The translations under genes and the position numbers were made by a program. From Sinorhizobium chiapasense (GTDB lineage: Bacteria; Pseudomonadota; Alphaproteobacteria; Rhizobiales; Rhizobiaceae): a DNA stretch of 64,000 nucleotides. Positions 27,982-39,289 of the stretch are shown here, in pieces. The notes beneath the pieces are model-generated. The model did not search any database, was not told the origin of the DNA, and worked only from the letters and a program-made list of their open reading frames with translations. Position 1 is the first letter of the stretch; the number at the start of each line of letters is the position of its first letter. The DNA is taken from assembly GCF_036488675.1 (NCBI RefSeq), contig NZ_CP133148.1:1612001-1676000 (forward strand), given 5' to 3'.

Positions 27982-29223
27982 TTAGGCAAAAAACTTGCGC
28001 GCGTGGTCCAGCGCCTCGGCGAGCGCATCGACCTCGGCCCGCGTATTGTAGAGACCGAAGGACGCACGGCATGTGGAGGTGACGCCGAAGCGTTTCAAGA
28101 GCGGCTGCGCGCAATGTGTTCCGGCTCTGACTGCAACGCCGGCACGGTCGATCACCATCGAAACATCGTGCGAGTGAATGCCGGCGATCTCGAAGGAGAA
28201 GATGCTGCCCTTGCCCGGCGCATCGCCGAAGACCCTGAGCGAGTTGACCGCCGACAGTCGGTCGCGCGCATAGGCGGTAAGATCCGCTTCGTGCGCCCGG
28301 ATCGCCTCGCGGCCGACCTGCTCCATGTAGTCGAGCGCAAAGCCGAGCCCGATCGCCTGCACGATCGGCGGAGTGCCGGCCTCGAAGCGGTGCGGCGGGT
28401 CGTTGTAGGTGACTTCATCTTCGGTCACCACCTCGATCATCTCGCCGCCGCCCATGAAGGGACGCATCTCCTTGAGGCGATCCATCTTGCCGTAGAGCAC
28501 GCCGACACCGGACGGGCCGTAGAGCTTGTGGCCGGTCATAACGTACCAGTCACAGTCGATGTCCTGAACATCGACCGGCATATGCACAGCGCCCTGGCTG
28601 CCGTCGACGATGACCGGAATGCCGCGCTCACGAGCGATACCGCAGATCTCTTTTACGGGCACGACCGTGCCGAGCGCGTTCGACATATGAGTGATGGCGA
28701 TCAGCTTCGTACGTTCCGTCAGGCACTTGACGAAGTCCTCGATGTGGAACGCGCCGTCGTCGTCGATGGGCGCCCAGACGAGTTTCGCGCCCTGGCGTTC
28801 ACGGATGAAATGCCAGGGGACGATGTTGGAGTGGTGCTCCATGATCGAGAGCACGATCTCGTCGCCCTCTCCGAGTTTCGGCATGCCATAGCCGTAGGCG
28901 ACCGTATTGATGGCTTCGGTCGAGGACTTGGTGAAGATGATATTGTCGGCCGACGGCGCGTTCAGGAAGCGCCGAACCTTCTCGCGCGCCGCCTCATAGG
29001 CTTCCGTCGCAGCGTTCGACAGGAAATGCAAGCCGCGATGGACATTGGCATATTCATTGGCATAGGCATGGGCCACGGCGTCGATGACGAGCTGCGGCTT
29101 CTGTGCCGATGCGCCGTTGTCGAGATAGACAAGCGGCTTGCCATAGACAGTCCGCGAAAGGATCGGGAAATCCTTTCTGATGGCTTCAACGTCATAGGCT
29201 GGCACCGGCACAGTATGTTCCAT
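27982..29223 (-). CDS. sufS: Cysteine desulfurase SufS (SufS1)
   Basis: This 413-residue PLP enzyme takes sulfur from cysteine for Fe-S assembly. It is a class II (SufS/CsdA) desulfurase: the PLP lysine is in VMTGHKLYGPSGVG near residue 231, and the persulfide cysteine is in RAGTHCAQPLLKRFG near residue 372. The N-terminal VEAIRKDFPILSRTVYGKPLVYLDNGASAQKP is diagnostic. It is preceded by sufD with a 13-bp gap. It is the second desulfurase of this operon; the first (32992-34158) is of the IscS/NifS type. Confidence 0.97.
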   Translation of the reverse strand: MEHTVPVPAYDVEAIRKDFPILSRTVYGKPLVYLDNGASAQKPQLVIDAVAHAYANEYANVHRGLHFLSNAATEAYEAAREKVRRFLNAPSADNIIFTKSSTEAINTVAYGYGMPKLGEGDEIVLSIMEHHSNIVPWHFIRERQGAKLVWAPIDDDGAFHIEDFVKCLTERTKLIAITHMSNALGTVVPVKEICGIARERGIPVIVDGSQGAVHMPVDVQDIDCDWYVMTGHKLYGPSGVGVLYGKMDRLKEMRPFMGGGEMIEVVTEDEVTYNDPPHRFEAGTPPIVQAIGLGFALDYMEQVGREAIRAHEADLTAYARDRLSAVNSLRVFGDAPGKGSIFSFEIAGIHSHDVSMVIDRAGVAVRAGTHCAQPLLKRFGVTSTCRASFGLYNTRAEVDALAEALDHARKFFA

Positions 29224-29236
29224 GTCTTTCGTCCAA

Positions 29237-30514
29237 TCAGGCGTGCTTTTCGAGCCAGGCCGAGATTATACCTTCCAGCGCTTCGACCAGTTCCTCATCG
29301 TCTTCCAGTTCCTCGACGATCTCGGCGACGAATGCGTTGACGAGCATCGCGCGCGCCTTCTTTTCCGGAATGCCGCGGGCAAGCATGTAGAAGAGTTGGG
29401 TGTGGTCGATATCGGTTACCGTTGCGCCGTGACCACATTGGACGTCGTCAGCGAAGATTTCGAGCTCGGGCTTTGACGAAAAATCGGCATCGTCGGAAAG
29501 CAGCAACGTGTTGCAAGACATCTTCGCGTCGGTCTTCTGCGCGTCCTTGGCGACCAGGATCTTGCCCTGGAATACGCCCCTCGCCCGGTCGAAGACGACG
29601 TTGCGGATGATCTCGCTCGAGGTCGTGTGCGGCACGTCGTGGCTGAGCGTGAAGGTCACGTCCGTGTGGCTCTCGCCGCCGAGCAGGTTGATGCCGCGCA
29701 GCGTCAGATCGGCGCCCTCGCCGCTCGCCTTCCCGTGGATTTCCTGGCGCACCAGCTTGCCGCCGGCATTGATGACGAAAAGGTGTAGCTTCGCGTCCTT
29801 GCCGAGGTTGAAGCGGATCTGGCCGAGATGTGTATCGGCCGCGCCTTGCTGCTGCACGATGATCCAGATCACGTCGGCACCCTCGGCGAGCGTGACGTCG
29901 CTCACCGACGAAACGAAGCTCGGTTCCGCATTTGTCGAAAGGTGCCGTTCGATAACCGTCGCCTTGGAGCCGGCGCCGAAGGACACGGGAAAGCGCGTGT
30001 GCGCTTGGCCATGGCTCTGGACGACCTGAATCTCGAGCGGGGCTTCCAGTTCGGCGCCTTCCGCAAACTCGATCTCGAGACCACCGCGGACGAGTCCGCT
30101 GTTGATCCGGCCGATTGCGTCATCCGTACCGAGAACGGCGAGACCGGCGACAGCCGAACCGTCAATCAGGCTCTCGGTGTAGGAGCGTGCCGTCACGCCT
30201 TTGGGAAGGCTCTTGAGATCGGCCTGGCCGCTCCGAACCGAAAGCACCGACGAACCCGGAACGACCGAATCGACCCGATCGGCAAAGGCGGACGGATCGG
30301 CGTCAGGCACCGCGCGCAGCAGAGTGCGCAGGTCCGTATAGTGCCAGGACTCGATGCGGCGAGTCGGCAATCCGGCCGTCCTGAGTTCGTGGACGAGCGT
30401 GTCGCGGAGCGACAGCACGGCTCCGTCGCCGGGCAGATCACCGATCTGCGCGGTATAGGCATCGACCAGCGCCGTTTCGGCGGCCGTCATCTTGATGGCC
30501 TGTTGCATATTCAT
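29237..30514 (-). CDS. sufD: Fe-S cluster assembly protein SufD
   Basis: This 425-residue scaffold component forms the SufBC2D complex, where clusters are built. The C-terminal beta-helix core contains GINLLGGESHTDVTFTLSHDVPHTTSSEIIRNVVFDRARGVFQGKI and FADDVQCGHGATVTDID, with the conserved His of CGHGAT. The N-terminal helical part is less conserved, as usual. It follows sufC by 22 bp on the minus strand. The ATG at 30514 is preceded by GGAGTG. Confidence 0.96.
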   Translation of the reverse strand: MNMQQAIKMTAAETALVDAYTAQIGDLPGDGAVLSLRDTLVHELRTAGLPTRRIESWHYTDLRTLLRAVPDADPSAFADRVDSVVPGSSVLSVRSGQADLKSLPKGVTARSYTESLIDGSAVAGLAVLGTDDAIGRINSGLVRGGLEIEFAEGAELEAPLEIQVVQSHGQAHTRFPVSFGAGSKATVIERHLSTNAEPSFVSSVSDVTLAEGADVIWIIVQQQGAADTHLGQIRFNLGKDAKLHLFVINAGGKLVRQEIHGKASGEGADLTLRGINLLGGESHTDVTFTLSHDVPHTTSSEIIRNVVFDRARGVFQGKILVAKDAQKTDAKMSCNTLLLSDDADFSSKPELEIFADDVQCGHGATVTDIDHTQLFYMLARGIPEKKARAMLVNAFVAEIVEELEDDEELVEALEGIISAWLEKHA

Positions 30515-30536
30515 TCGAACACTCCTTCAACAGGCG

Positions 30537-31292
<756 letters not shown>

Positions 31293-31369
31293 TCAAATCG
31301 TCCTCTCGGGAAACGAATAATTGTCGCGCGCAGATTCTGGTGCGCGCCGGTTCCTTAATCAGTCCGCGC

Positions 31370-32839
<1,470 letters not shown>

Positions 32840-32991
32840 GTCGTTCTCCAATCTTGCCGGATCCAAGGTCCGGCAGCTTGTCAGCACGATGCGAACTTTG
32901 CGCACCGCTTATGTAATGGCTAAAAGGCGCTTTTCACCCCGTTTGCCAAGCGGAAAGTTGCTTTTCCGCAAATTCATTCAATCGTTTTGCC

Positions 32992-34158
32992 TCATGCGGC
33001 CTGTCCGGTTGAGCGACGGCGGGCCGCCACTTTCGCAAACACGGTCGCACAACGCTCGATTTCGGCCTCCGTCGTTGCCCCGCCGATCGAAATACGCAAC
33101 GCGCCCTGGCGAGGATCGTAGCCCATCGCCGTCAGCACATGGCTCTGCCCAACCTTGCCGGAGGAGCAGGCCGATCCCGCCGAAAGCGCCACGCCCTCGA
33201 GGTCGAAGGCGATCTGGCCGGTTTCAGCTTTCAGGCCCGGAAGCGTGAAATAGGTCGTGTTGCCGATGCGCGAAACATCGCGTCCATGGATCACTACATC
33301 CGGCGCCGACGACTGTATTTCGGCCTCGAGCCGATCGCGCAACGCGGAAATGGCGGCCATACGTCCGTCTATATTGCCGGCAGCCGCACGGGCCGCCGCT
33401 CCAAAGCCGGCAAGTGCGGGCGCATTTTCCGTACCAGAACGGTGACCTTTCTCCTGTCCACCGCCGTGGATCAGCGCCGAAGGCATCATGACTTCGCCAC
33501 GCGCGACGAGCGCGCCCACGCCTTTCGGCCCGCCGATCTTATGCGAAGAGACGATGAGGAAATCCGCGCCAAGCGCTTCGATCGACAAAGGCAGACGCCC
33601 GGCCGCTTGTACAGCATCGACGACCAGGAGGCCACCATGGGCGCGAACGATAGCGGCCACCTCGGCGATGGGCTGGATGATGCCGCTTTCGTTGTTGGCA
33701 AGCATTACGGCGACCATCGGCAGTCCGGCCTGGCGATCATGGGAGGCAAGCAGTGCTTCCAGCACAGCACAATCGACGACACCGGCGGCCGTCACCGGCA
33801 CCTCGCAAACATCTTCGCGCGCGAAACGCCCGCCCTCACGGACTGCCGGATGCTCGATCGCCGACGCGTAGAGCTTGGCGATCCTGAGCGGCGTGCGTCC
33901 CATGCGGAAATTCGGGGTCAGCACCATATTGGCGGCCTCGGTCGCGCCGCTGGTGAAGGTGACCGAGGCGGCGTGCGCGCCGCAAAGCGCAGCGACATCG
34001 CGCCGCGCGCTTTCGACAAGCGCACGTACGGCCCTGCCCTCGCCGTGAACCGACGACGGATTGCCGACCTGATCAAGCGCCGACAGGAAAGCCTCGCGCG
34101 CTTCAGTGAGAAGCGGCGCCGTGGCGTTCCAGTCCATATAAATGCGCGATCCCGACAT
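32992..34158 (-). CDS. sufS2: Cysteine desulfurase, IscS/NifS type (SufS2)
   Basis: This 388-residue PLP-dependent class I desulfurase opens the suf operon, in the position called sufS2 in Agrobacterium. It begins RIYMDWNATAPLLTEAREAFL, a NifS/IscS-like start. The PLP lysine lies in FLIVSSHKIGGPKGVGAL near residue 205, and the catalytic cysteine in SAGSACSSGKVGQSHVL near residue 331. It supplies sulfur along with SufS1, so the operon has two desulfurases of different classes. Iron-responsive sites lie about 120-170 bp upstream. Confidence 0.94.
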   Translation of the reverse strand: MSGSRIYMDWNATAPLLTEAREAFLSALDQVGNPSSVHGEGRAVRALVESARRDVAALCGAHAASVTFTSGATEAANMVLTPNFRMGRTPLRIAKLYASAIEHPAVREGGRFAREDVCEVPVTAAGVVDCAVLEALLASHDRQAGLPMVAVMLANNESGIIQPIAEVAAIVRAHGGLLVVDAVQAAGRLPLSIEALGADFLIVSSHKIGGPKGVGALVARGEVMMPSALIHGGGQEKGHRSGTENAPALAGFGAAARAAAGNIDGRMAAISALRDRLEAEIQSSAPDVVIHGRDVSRIGNTTYFTLPGLKAETGQIAFDLEGVALSAGSACSSGKVGQSHVLTAMGYDPRQGALRISIGGATTEAEIERCATVFAKVAARRRSTGQAA

Positions 34159-34278
34159 CGTTTCTTTCGCTAGGACAAACGGCTCGGCCGTTACAATCGG
34201 TGCCGTTGCATTTTCCTTGAATTTTCCGCGCCGCTTGCCTTAAGAGACGAAGCACAAGGCGAAATGCCCGCACCGAAG

Positions 34279-34302
34279 TTTTGAACGGTTCTAAACTAGG
34301 TT
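34279..34302. promoter_or_regulatory. Irr-like iron-control element (ICE box)
   Basis: TTTTGAA-CGG-TTCTAAA (34279-34295) matches the Irr box TTTAGAA-N3-TTCTAAA with one mismatch. A further half-site TTTAGAA follows 6 nt later, so three half-sites overlap. Irr is the haem/iron-responsive Fur-family regulator of rhizobia, and suf is a known target class. It lies 121 bp before sufS2. Confidence 0.7.
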
Positions 34303-34312
34303 TTAGAAAAGC

Positions 34313-34327
34313 TGACTGCTTTCGTCA
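34313..34327. promoter_or_regulatory. RirA-like site (iron-responsive operator)
   Basis: TGACTGCTTTCGTCA fits the short IRO pattern TGA-N9-TCA bound by RirA. The pattern has only six fixed bases and could occur by chance in such a region, but it lies beside the Irr-like box upstream of an Fe-S operon. Confidence 0.4.
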
Positions 34328-34382
34328 AGACAAGATCGGCACTGAAACCGCAATTCGAACCAGAAACATTCCCGGAGAGCCA

Positions 34383-35060
34383 ATGCCCGAGATTATCTTC
34401 AACGGACCAGCCGGTCGACTGGAAGGTCGCTACCAGCCTTCGAAGCAGAAGAGCGCCCCGATCGCCATCATCCTGCACCCGCACCCCCAGTTCGGCGGCA
34501 CGATGAACAACCAGATCGTCTACCAGCTTTTCTACATGTTTCAGAAGCGCGGTTTCACGACGCTCCGGTTCAATTTCCGCGGCATCGGGCGCAGCCAGGG
34601 TGAGTTCGATCATGGCGCCGGCGAGCTTTCTGACGCAGCCTCCGCGCTCGACTGGGTGCAGAGCCTGCATCCCGATTCGAAGAGCTGCTGGGTTGCCGGT
34701 TACTCCTTCGGCGCCTGGATCGGCATGCAACTGCTGATGCGCCGCCCGGAGATCGAAGGCTTCATGGCGGTCGCGCCGCAACCGAACATCTATGACTTCT
34801 CGTTCCTCGCCCCTTGCCCCTCGTCCGGGCTGATCATCAACGGCGATGCCGACAAGGTGGCGCCGGAGAAGGACGTCAACGGTCTCGTTGATAAGCTCAA
34901 GGCGCAGAAAGGCATCCTGATCACACACAAGACCGTGCCCGGCGCGAACCATTTCTTCAACGGCCAGATCGAGAATCTGATGGCCGAGTGCGAGGACTAT
35001 CTTGATCGCCGCCTCAACGGTGAACTGACGCCGGAGCCGGCCGCCAAACGCATCCGCTGA
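34383..35060 (+). CDS. Alpha/beta hydrolase (dienelactone-hydrolase-like)
   Basis: This 225-residue cytoplasmic hydrolase starts MPEIIFNGPAGRLEGRYQPSK. Fold markers include AIILHPHPQFGGTMNNQIV (HPHP oxyanion region), TLRFNFRGIGRSQGEFDHG, nucleophile elbow VAGYSFGAWIGMQLL (Ser), INGDADKVAP (Asp) and VPGANHFFNGQ (His). This subgroup is common in proteobacteria and has no agreed substrate. The ATG at 34383 follows GGAGAG; a longer reading from 34281 would cover the iron-control sites and is rejected. It is divergent from the suf operon and may share its control region. Confidence 0.9.
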   Translation: MPEIIFNGPAGRLEGRYQPSKQKSAPIAIILHPHPQFGGTMNNQIVYQLFYMFQKRGFTTLRFNFRGIGRSQGEFDHGAGELSDAASALDWVQSLHPDSKSCWVAGYSFGAWIGMQLLMRRPEIEGFMAVAPQPNIYDFSFLAPCPSSGLIINGDADKVAPEKDVNGLVDKLKAQKGILITHKTVPGANHFFNGQIENLMAECEDYLDRRLNGELTPEPAAKRIR

Positions 35061-35131
35061 CATATCGGCCGCGGCCAAGCCGTCCTCGCGTGCAGTTCAG
35101 CAGGCGAGGACGCGCCGAGGATGTGTCGCGT

Positions 35132-35238
35132 CTAGAGCGCCGTGCGTTCAAATGAACGCAAACAGGACGCTCTAGCACTTTGATTCTAGAGCATCTTATC
35201 CGCGTTCAGCGATTCCATTTGAAAGCGGGATGCTCTAG
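35132..35238. repeat. Pair of rhizobial palindromic intergenic repeats
   Basis: Two adjacent inverted repeats: 35132-35175 has outer arms CTAGAGCG/CGCTCTAG and an inner perfect TGCGTTCA-AA-TGAACGCA; 35186-35238 has outer arms CTAGAGCATC/GATGCTCTAG. They resemble the scattered RIME-like mosaic elements of Rhizobiaceae. They lie between convergent genes and touch the last codons of the GGDEF gene. Confidence 0.75.
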
Positions 35239-36434
35239 CTTCGTCCCACCCAATGGGGGACTGCAGGCTTGACGACATGTTCGGGTGTTGCGGCGCACTC
35301 CACCCTGTTCCGGCCAGCCGCCTTGGCGGCATAAAGCGCCTTGTCCGCTCGCTGCATGGCCAATTCGAGCGGCTCGTTTGTGACGACTGCCGCGACCCCG
35401 AAGCTGGCGGTAACCGTCGCCGTCTCAGGCAGGCCGTCAAGCTGCATCGATGCCATCGCCGCGCGGATGCCGTGGGCGAGCACACGTGCCTCCGACAGGC
35501 TCGTCAGGGGAAGAAACACGGCAAATTCCTCGCCTCCGAGGCGCCCGGCAACGGCCCGGCTCGGCATCAGGTCGCGAAGGAGGCGGGAAAACCGCCGGAT
35601 CACCTCGTCCCCGGCATGATGGCCGTAACTGTCGTTCACCTGCTTGAAATGATCGAGGTCGGTAAGGATGAGCGCGCCAGGATTTTCGGCGCCCCGTCGT
35701 TCCAGCAGCGGAGCAAGACGGTCCATCAAGCCCCGGCGATTGTAAAGGCCGGAAAGGGCATCGATTTCGGAACTCGCCCGGACGTCGTCGATGATTTCCT
35801 TGACCATGACCCCAAGCATCGCCAGGCCGGTTCCGACGATCAGCATGGCTCCAAGAGCCTGTGAGATCAGCGCGAACGGGCTGGTGAGATAGTCGGCCGC
35901 AGTTCTGCCGGCGCCTGCCGCCATCGCCGCGTAGATCTTCACGAGGTAGTAGGCCGCGCTCAAAGCCAAGAGCGAAAGCAGGATCCGATCGGCATAGCTC
36001 TGCCGCCTGGACCGGAGGATCGTCGAGGCGCACCACGCCTGAATGACGAAGAATGGCATCTGATAGAAGAAGGCGTGCTGCAAGGTCCCGCGCGGAAGCT
36101 CGTAGATCAGGAGATCGACGATGACCGAGCCGACGAAGAAAGCAAAAAGTACCGCCGGCTGCACCGGTACCTGATAGAACTGCCCAAGTCCGACGCGAAG
36201 GAGGCTGAAGCCTCCGAGGACGCAGGCGAACGCGCCGATCGCAAACAAGCGGGGAAACGGGCTGAAAGGCAGAACGGCTTCAAACACCGCCGACAAGGAG
36301 GCGACAGCGAAACAAGCGGCTATCCAGATCGCCGGCTGGCCCGAGCGGCTCTTCGCCGCGACAATGAGAAATGCGACCACAAAAATCTGGGCGACAATGA
36401 AATTCACGGCCAGAAGGGAAATCGCACCACCCAT
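35235..36434 (-). CDS. Membrane-bound diguanylate cyclase (GGDEF)
   Basis: This 399-residue protein has a multi-pass N-terminal sensor of about six hydrophobic segments (such as LLAVNFIVAQIFVVAFLIVAA, LFAIGAFACVLGGFSLL, VLFAFFVGSVIVDLLIY). A C-terminal GGDEF domain follows, starting near DALSGLYNRRGL, with the active-site motif RLGGEEFAVFL intact (GGEEF). It likely makes cyclic-di-GMP in response to an unknown signal. An RxxD inhibitory site (RAVA before RLGG) is not evident. An upstream in-frame ATG at 36488 is possible; 36434 is preferred because it places the first helix at the N-terminus. Its 3' end runs into a palindromic repeat. Confidence 0.9.
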   Translation of the reverse strand: MGGAISLLAVNFIVAQIFVVAFLIVAAKSRSGQPAIWIAACFAVASLSAVFEAVLPFSPFPRLFAIGAFACVLGGFSLLRVGLGQFYQVPVQPAVLFAFFVGSVIVDLLIYELPRGTLQHAFFYQMPFFVIQAWCASTILRSRRQSYADRILLSLLALSAAYYLVKIYAAMAAGAGRTAADYLTSPFALISQALGAMLIVGTGLAMLGVMVKEIIDDVRASSEIDALSGLYNRRGLMDRLAPLLERRGAENPGALILTDLDHFKQVNDSYGHHAGDEVIRRFSRLLRDLMPSRAVAGRLGGEEFAVFLPLTSLSEARVLAHGIRAAMASMQLDGLPETATVTASFGVAAVVTNEPLELAMQRADKALYAAKAAGRNRVECAATPEHVVKPAVPHWVGRS

Positions 36435-36588
36435 TCGACAGCTTCCGAACAGTTCCGATCGCGAATCACGGATCCGCATAAGTCTCACGCACCGAAAGCT
36501 ATCCTAACGGCGGAGTACGAAGAAACAATTAGAGCAAGACAAGGAAAAAGGTGAAATTGCTGTCAAGGCCGTTCGACTCAGCTTGTCC

Positions 36589-37737
36589 TTACCCGACTTC
36601 GGCGTCTGCTGCCTTCGCAGCAAATCGACCACCACTCACGGGACGATTAACGCCGGTCGTTTCGGGATAGGTCAACGGCAAGCCGCGCAGTGATCTCACC
36701 GCCAGATAGGCCCACGCCTCGGCCTCCATCGAATCTCCGTTCAATTCCAGTGCTTCAGCAGCAAGTACCCGGCCGTGCGCGGCATCGGCGAGCTTCGTCA
36801 GATCCTTCATGATGATCGGGTTGAGGCGACCGCCGCCGCAGATCACATAGGTCGCCGCCGCCTCCGGAAGATGCCCTGCCGATTTGAGTATCGCCGCGGC
36901 GGTGACGTAGGCGAGCGTGCGAGCGCCGTCTTCCAGGCATGCGTCGGTGCCCGAGGGTGGCGCGAAGTCGTTCCGGTCGAGCGAGCGGCGTTTCTCCGCA
37001 GTGAAGAAGGGATGAGAAAGATACCGGTCGGCGAGTTCTGGCACAATCGTGCCTTCGCTTGCGATCATGCCGCCCTGATCATAGGGGACGCCGGCATGGG
37101 CCTCCACCCACTGGTCGATCAGCGTGTTGCCGGGGCCGCTGTCATAGGCGACGATTCGCCGGTCGGCGCCAACGAAAGTGAGGTTGGAGATACCGCCTAT
37201 ATTGACGAAGACAACCGGCGCGTCGATCTCCCGCTTTTCCGACAGGCCGTGGGCTAGCGCGGCGTGGTAGGCTGGAATGAGCGGCGCTCCCTGGCCGCCA
37301 TGGACCATGTCGTTGGCCCGCATATCGTAGACGACGTCGATTTTTGTTTCGCGGGCCAGCAAGTCTCCATCGCCGATCTGCACCGTCAACGCCTCGTCGG
37401 GGCGGTGCAGGACTGTTTGTCCGTGGAAGCCTATTACATCAATGTTCCTCGGCAACAGATTGTTTTCGTGAAGGAATGCCTTGACTGCCTCCGCATGGCG
37501 CAGCGTCAAATCGTGCTCCAGTTGGGCGAGTGTCCCCGGCCTCTCCGTCCGTGCGGTGATCGATTTGGCGTCCTCAAGCCCCTGTTTCAGGCGTGCTCGA
37601 AAACGCGCGTCATAGGCGTATCCGGCCGAGGGGCCACGCTGCACGACATTCTCACCGTTGGTCTGGAGCAGCGCGACGTCGATGCCGTCCATGCTCGTGC
37701 CGCTCATCACGCCGATTGCCGTCAAGAGCTTGCCCAT
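36589..37737 (-). CDS. anmK: Anhydro-N-acetylmuramic acid kinase
   Basis: This 382-residue kinase recycles peptidoglycan by opening and phosphorylating 1,6-anhydro-MurNAc to MurNAc-6-phosphate. It begins with the diagnostic [21 protein letters not shown]-binding stretch; other family motifs are [23 protein letters not shown] and [10 protein letters not shown]. The ATG at 37737 follows GGAGGAAA, so the extra 41 codons of open frame upstream are not used. It is divergent from tyrS, as often seen in rhizobia. Together with the transglycosylase at 814 it fits cell-wall turnover. Confidence 0.95.
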   Translation of the reverse strand: MGKLLTAIGVMSGTSMDGIDVALLQTNGENVVQRGPSAGYAYDARFRARLKQGLEDAKSITARTERPGTLAQLEHDLTLRHAEAVKAFLHENNLLPRNIDVIGFHGQTVLHRPDEALTVQIGDGDLLARETKIDVVYDMRANDMVHGGQGAPLIPAYHAALAHGLSEKREIDAPVVFVNIGGISNLTFVGADRRIVAYDSGPGNTLIDQWVEAHAGVPYDQGGMIASEGTIVPELADRYLSHPFFTAEKRRSLDRNDFAPPSGTDACLEDGARTLAYVTAAAILKSAGHLPEAAATYVICGGGRLNPIIMKDLTKLADAAHGRVLAAEALELNGDSMEAEAWAYLAVRSLRGLPLTYPETTGVNRPVSGGRFAAKAADAEVG

Positions 37738-37908
37738 TGATTTTCCTCCGCGCTGGTCGCCTCGATCGATGCCGGCAGGAACCATGCGCTGTCCCTCGTC
37801 CGCCTCGCCTTTCATAACAAAATGCCCGCCAACCAAAAACGTGCACTTTCGACAAAACAATGATAAACGCCGGCCGCAGACGTCCTACCCAGCCGAAAGA
37901 AACAGGTC

Positions 37909-39159
37909 ATGTCCGAGTTCAAGTCCGATTTCCTCCACACGCTCAGCGAGCGCGGTTTCATCCATCAGACCTCCGATGATGCCGGACTCGACCAACTGTT
38001 CCGTACGGAAACCGTGACTGCCTATATCGGCTTCGATCCTACCGCACCGAGCCTCCACACGGGCGGTCTCATTCAGATCATGATGCTTCATTGGCTGCAG
38101 GCGACCGGGCACCGGCCGATTTCGCTGATGGGTGGCGGCACCGGCATGGTCGGCGATCCGTCCTTCAAGGACGAAGCGCGGCAACTGATGACGCCGGAGA
38201 CGATCGCGGCCAACATTGCCAGCATCAAGACTGTGTTTTCCAACTACCTGAAATACGGCGAAGGCCGGACTGACGCATTGATGATCAACAATGCGGACTG
38301 GCTGCTTGGCATCAACTACCTCGAATTCCTGCGTGATGTCGGCCGCCACTTCTCGGTGAACCGCATGCTATCGTTCGACAGCGTTAAGATGCGGCTCGAT
38401 CGCGAACAGTCGCTGTCGTTCCTCGAATTCAACTACATGATCCTGCAGGCCTATGACTTCGTGGAGCTTCACAAGCGCACGGGCTGCCGCCTGCAGATGG
38501 GCGGCTCGGACCAATGGGGCAACATCGTCAACGGCATCGATCTCGGCCACCGCATGGGCACGCCGCAGCTCTACGCGCTCACATCGCCGCTTCTGACAAC
38601 CGCATCCGGCGCCAAGATGGGTAAGTCTGTCAGCGGCGCCGTCTGGCTCAATCCCGATATGCTCGGCGCCTACGACTTCTGGCAGTACTGGCGCAATACC
38701 GAGGACGCGGACGTCGTGCGCTTCCTGAAGCTCTACACGACCTTGCCGATGACGGAGATCGGTCGTCTCGCGAAGCTTGCCGGTTCCGAGATCAACGAGG
38801 TCAAGAAGATTCTCGCGACGGAGATCACCGCCATGCTGCATGGACGCCCGGCGGCCGAGCAGGCGGCCGAAACGGCGCGTAAGACCTTCGAGGAAGGCGC
38901 CCTTGCCGAGAACCTGCCGTCGATTGAGGTCCCCGCCGCCGAACTCGATGCCGGCGTCGGGTTGCTGACGCTCATCGTGCGCGCCGGCCTTGCGGCTTCG
39001 AACGGCGAAGCGCGGCGTCACGTCCAGGGCGGTGCTGTGAGAATCAACGACGAAGCGATCAGCGACGAACGTCGGGTGGTTGCCTATGACGATATCGCCG
39101 GCGGCGTCATCAAGCTGTCGCTCGGCAAGAAGAAGCATATCCTCGTGCGGCCGGCCTGA
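37909..39159 (+). CDS. tyrS: Tyrosyl-tRNA synthetase
   Basis: This 416-residue class I synthetase charges tRNA-Tyr. The HIGH-equivalent is within [16 protein letters not shown] (about residues 41-56) and the KMSKS-equivalent is [12 protein letters not shown] near residue 235. [11 protein letters not shown] is the tyrosine/ATP pocket. A C-terminal S4 RNA-binding domain (about residues 350-410) is present: [17 protein letters not shown]. The TyrRS is of the bacterial TyrS type. A 13-bp hairpin terminator follows. Confidence 0.97.
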   Translation: MSEFKSDFLHTLSERGFIHQTSDDAGLDQLFRTETVTAYIGFDPTAPSLHTGGLIQIMMLHWLQATGHRPISLMGGGTGMVGDPSFKDEARQLMTPETIAANIASIKTVFSNYLKYGEGRTDALMINNADWLLGINYLEFLRDVGRHFSVNRMLSFDSVKMRLDREQSLSFLEFNYMILQAYDFVELHKRTGCRLQMGGSDQWGNIVNGIDLGHRMGTPQLYALTSPLLTTASGAKMGKSVSGAVWLNPDMLGAYDFWQYWRNTEDADVVRFLKLYTTLPMTEIGRLAKLAGSEINEVKKILATEITAMLHGRPAAEQAAETARKTFEEGALAENLPSIEVPAAELDAGVGLLTLIVRAGLAASNGEARRHVQGGAVRINDEAISDERRVVAYDDIAGGVIKLSLGKKKHILVRPA

Positions 39160-39180
39160 GCCGCATTGAAGGCGTTATTG

Positions 39181-39215
39181 AACGGGATGGGAAGCGTGCA
39201 GTTTCCCATCCCGTT
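39181..39215 (+). terminator. tyrS hairpin terminator
   Basis: A perfect 13-bp stem (AACGGGATGGGAA / TTCCCATCCCGTT) with a 9-nt loop lies 22 bp after the tyrS stop and before the convergent AsmA-like gene. No strong T-run follows. Confidence 0.7.
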
Positions 39216-39289
39216 CGCGTTTGCATCTGCGGTGGACGACAGCACCTGATCAATACACGGCACGAGCACCGAGATTCAGTGCGACCGCC

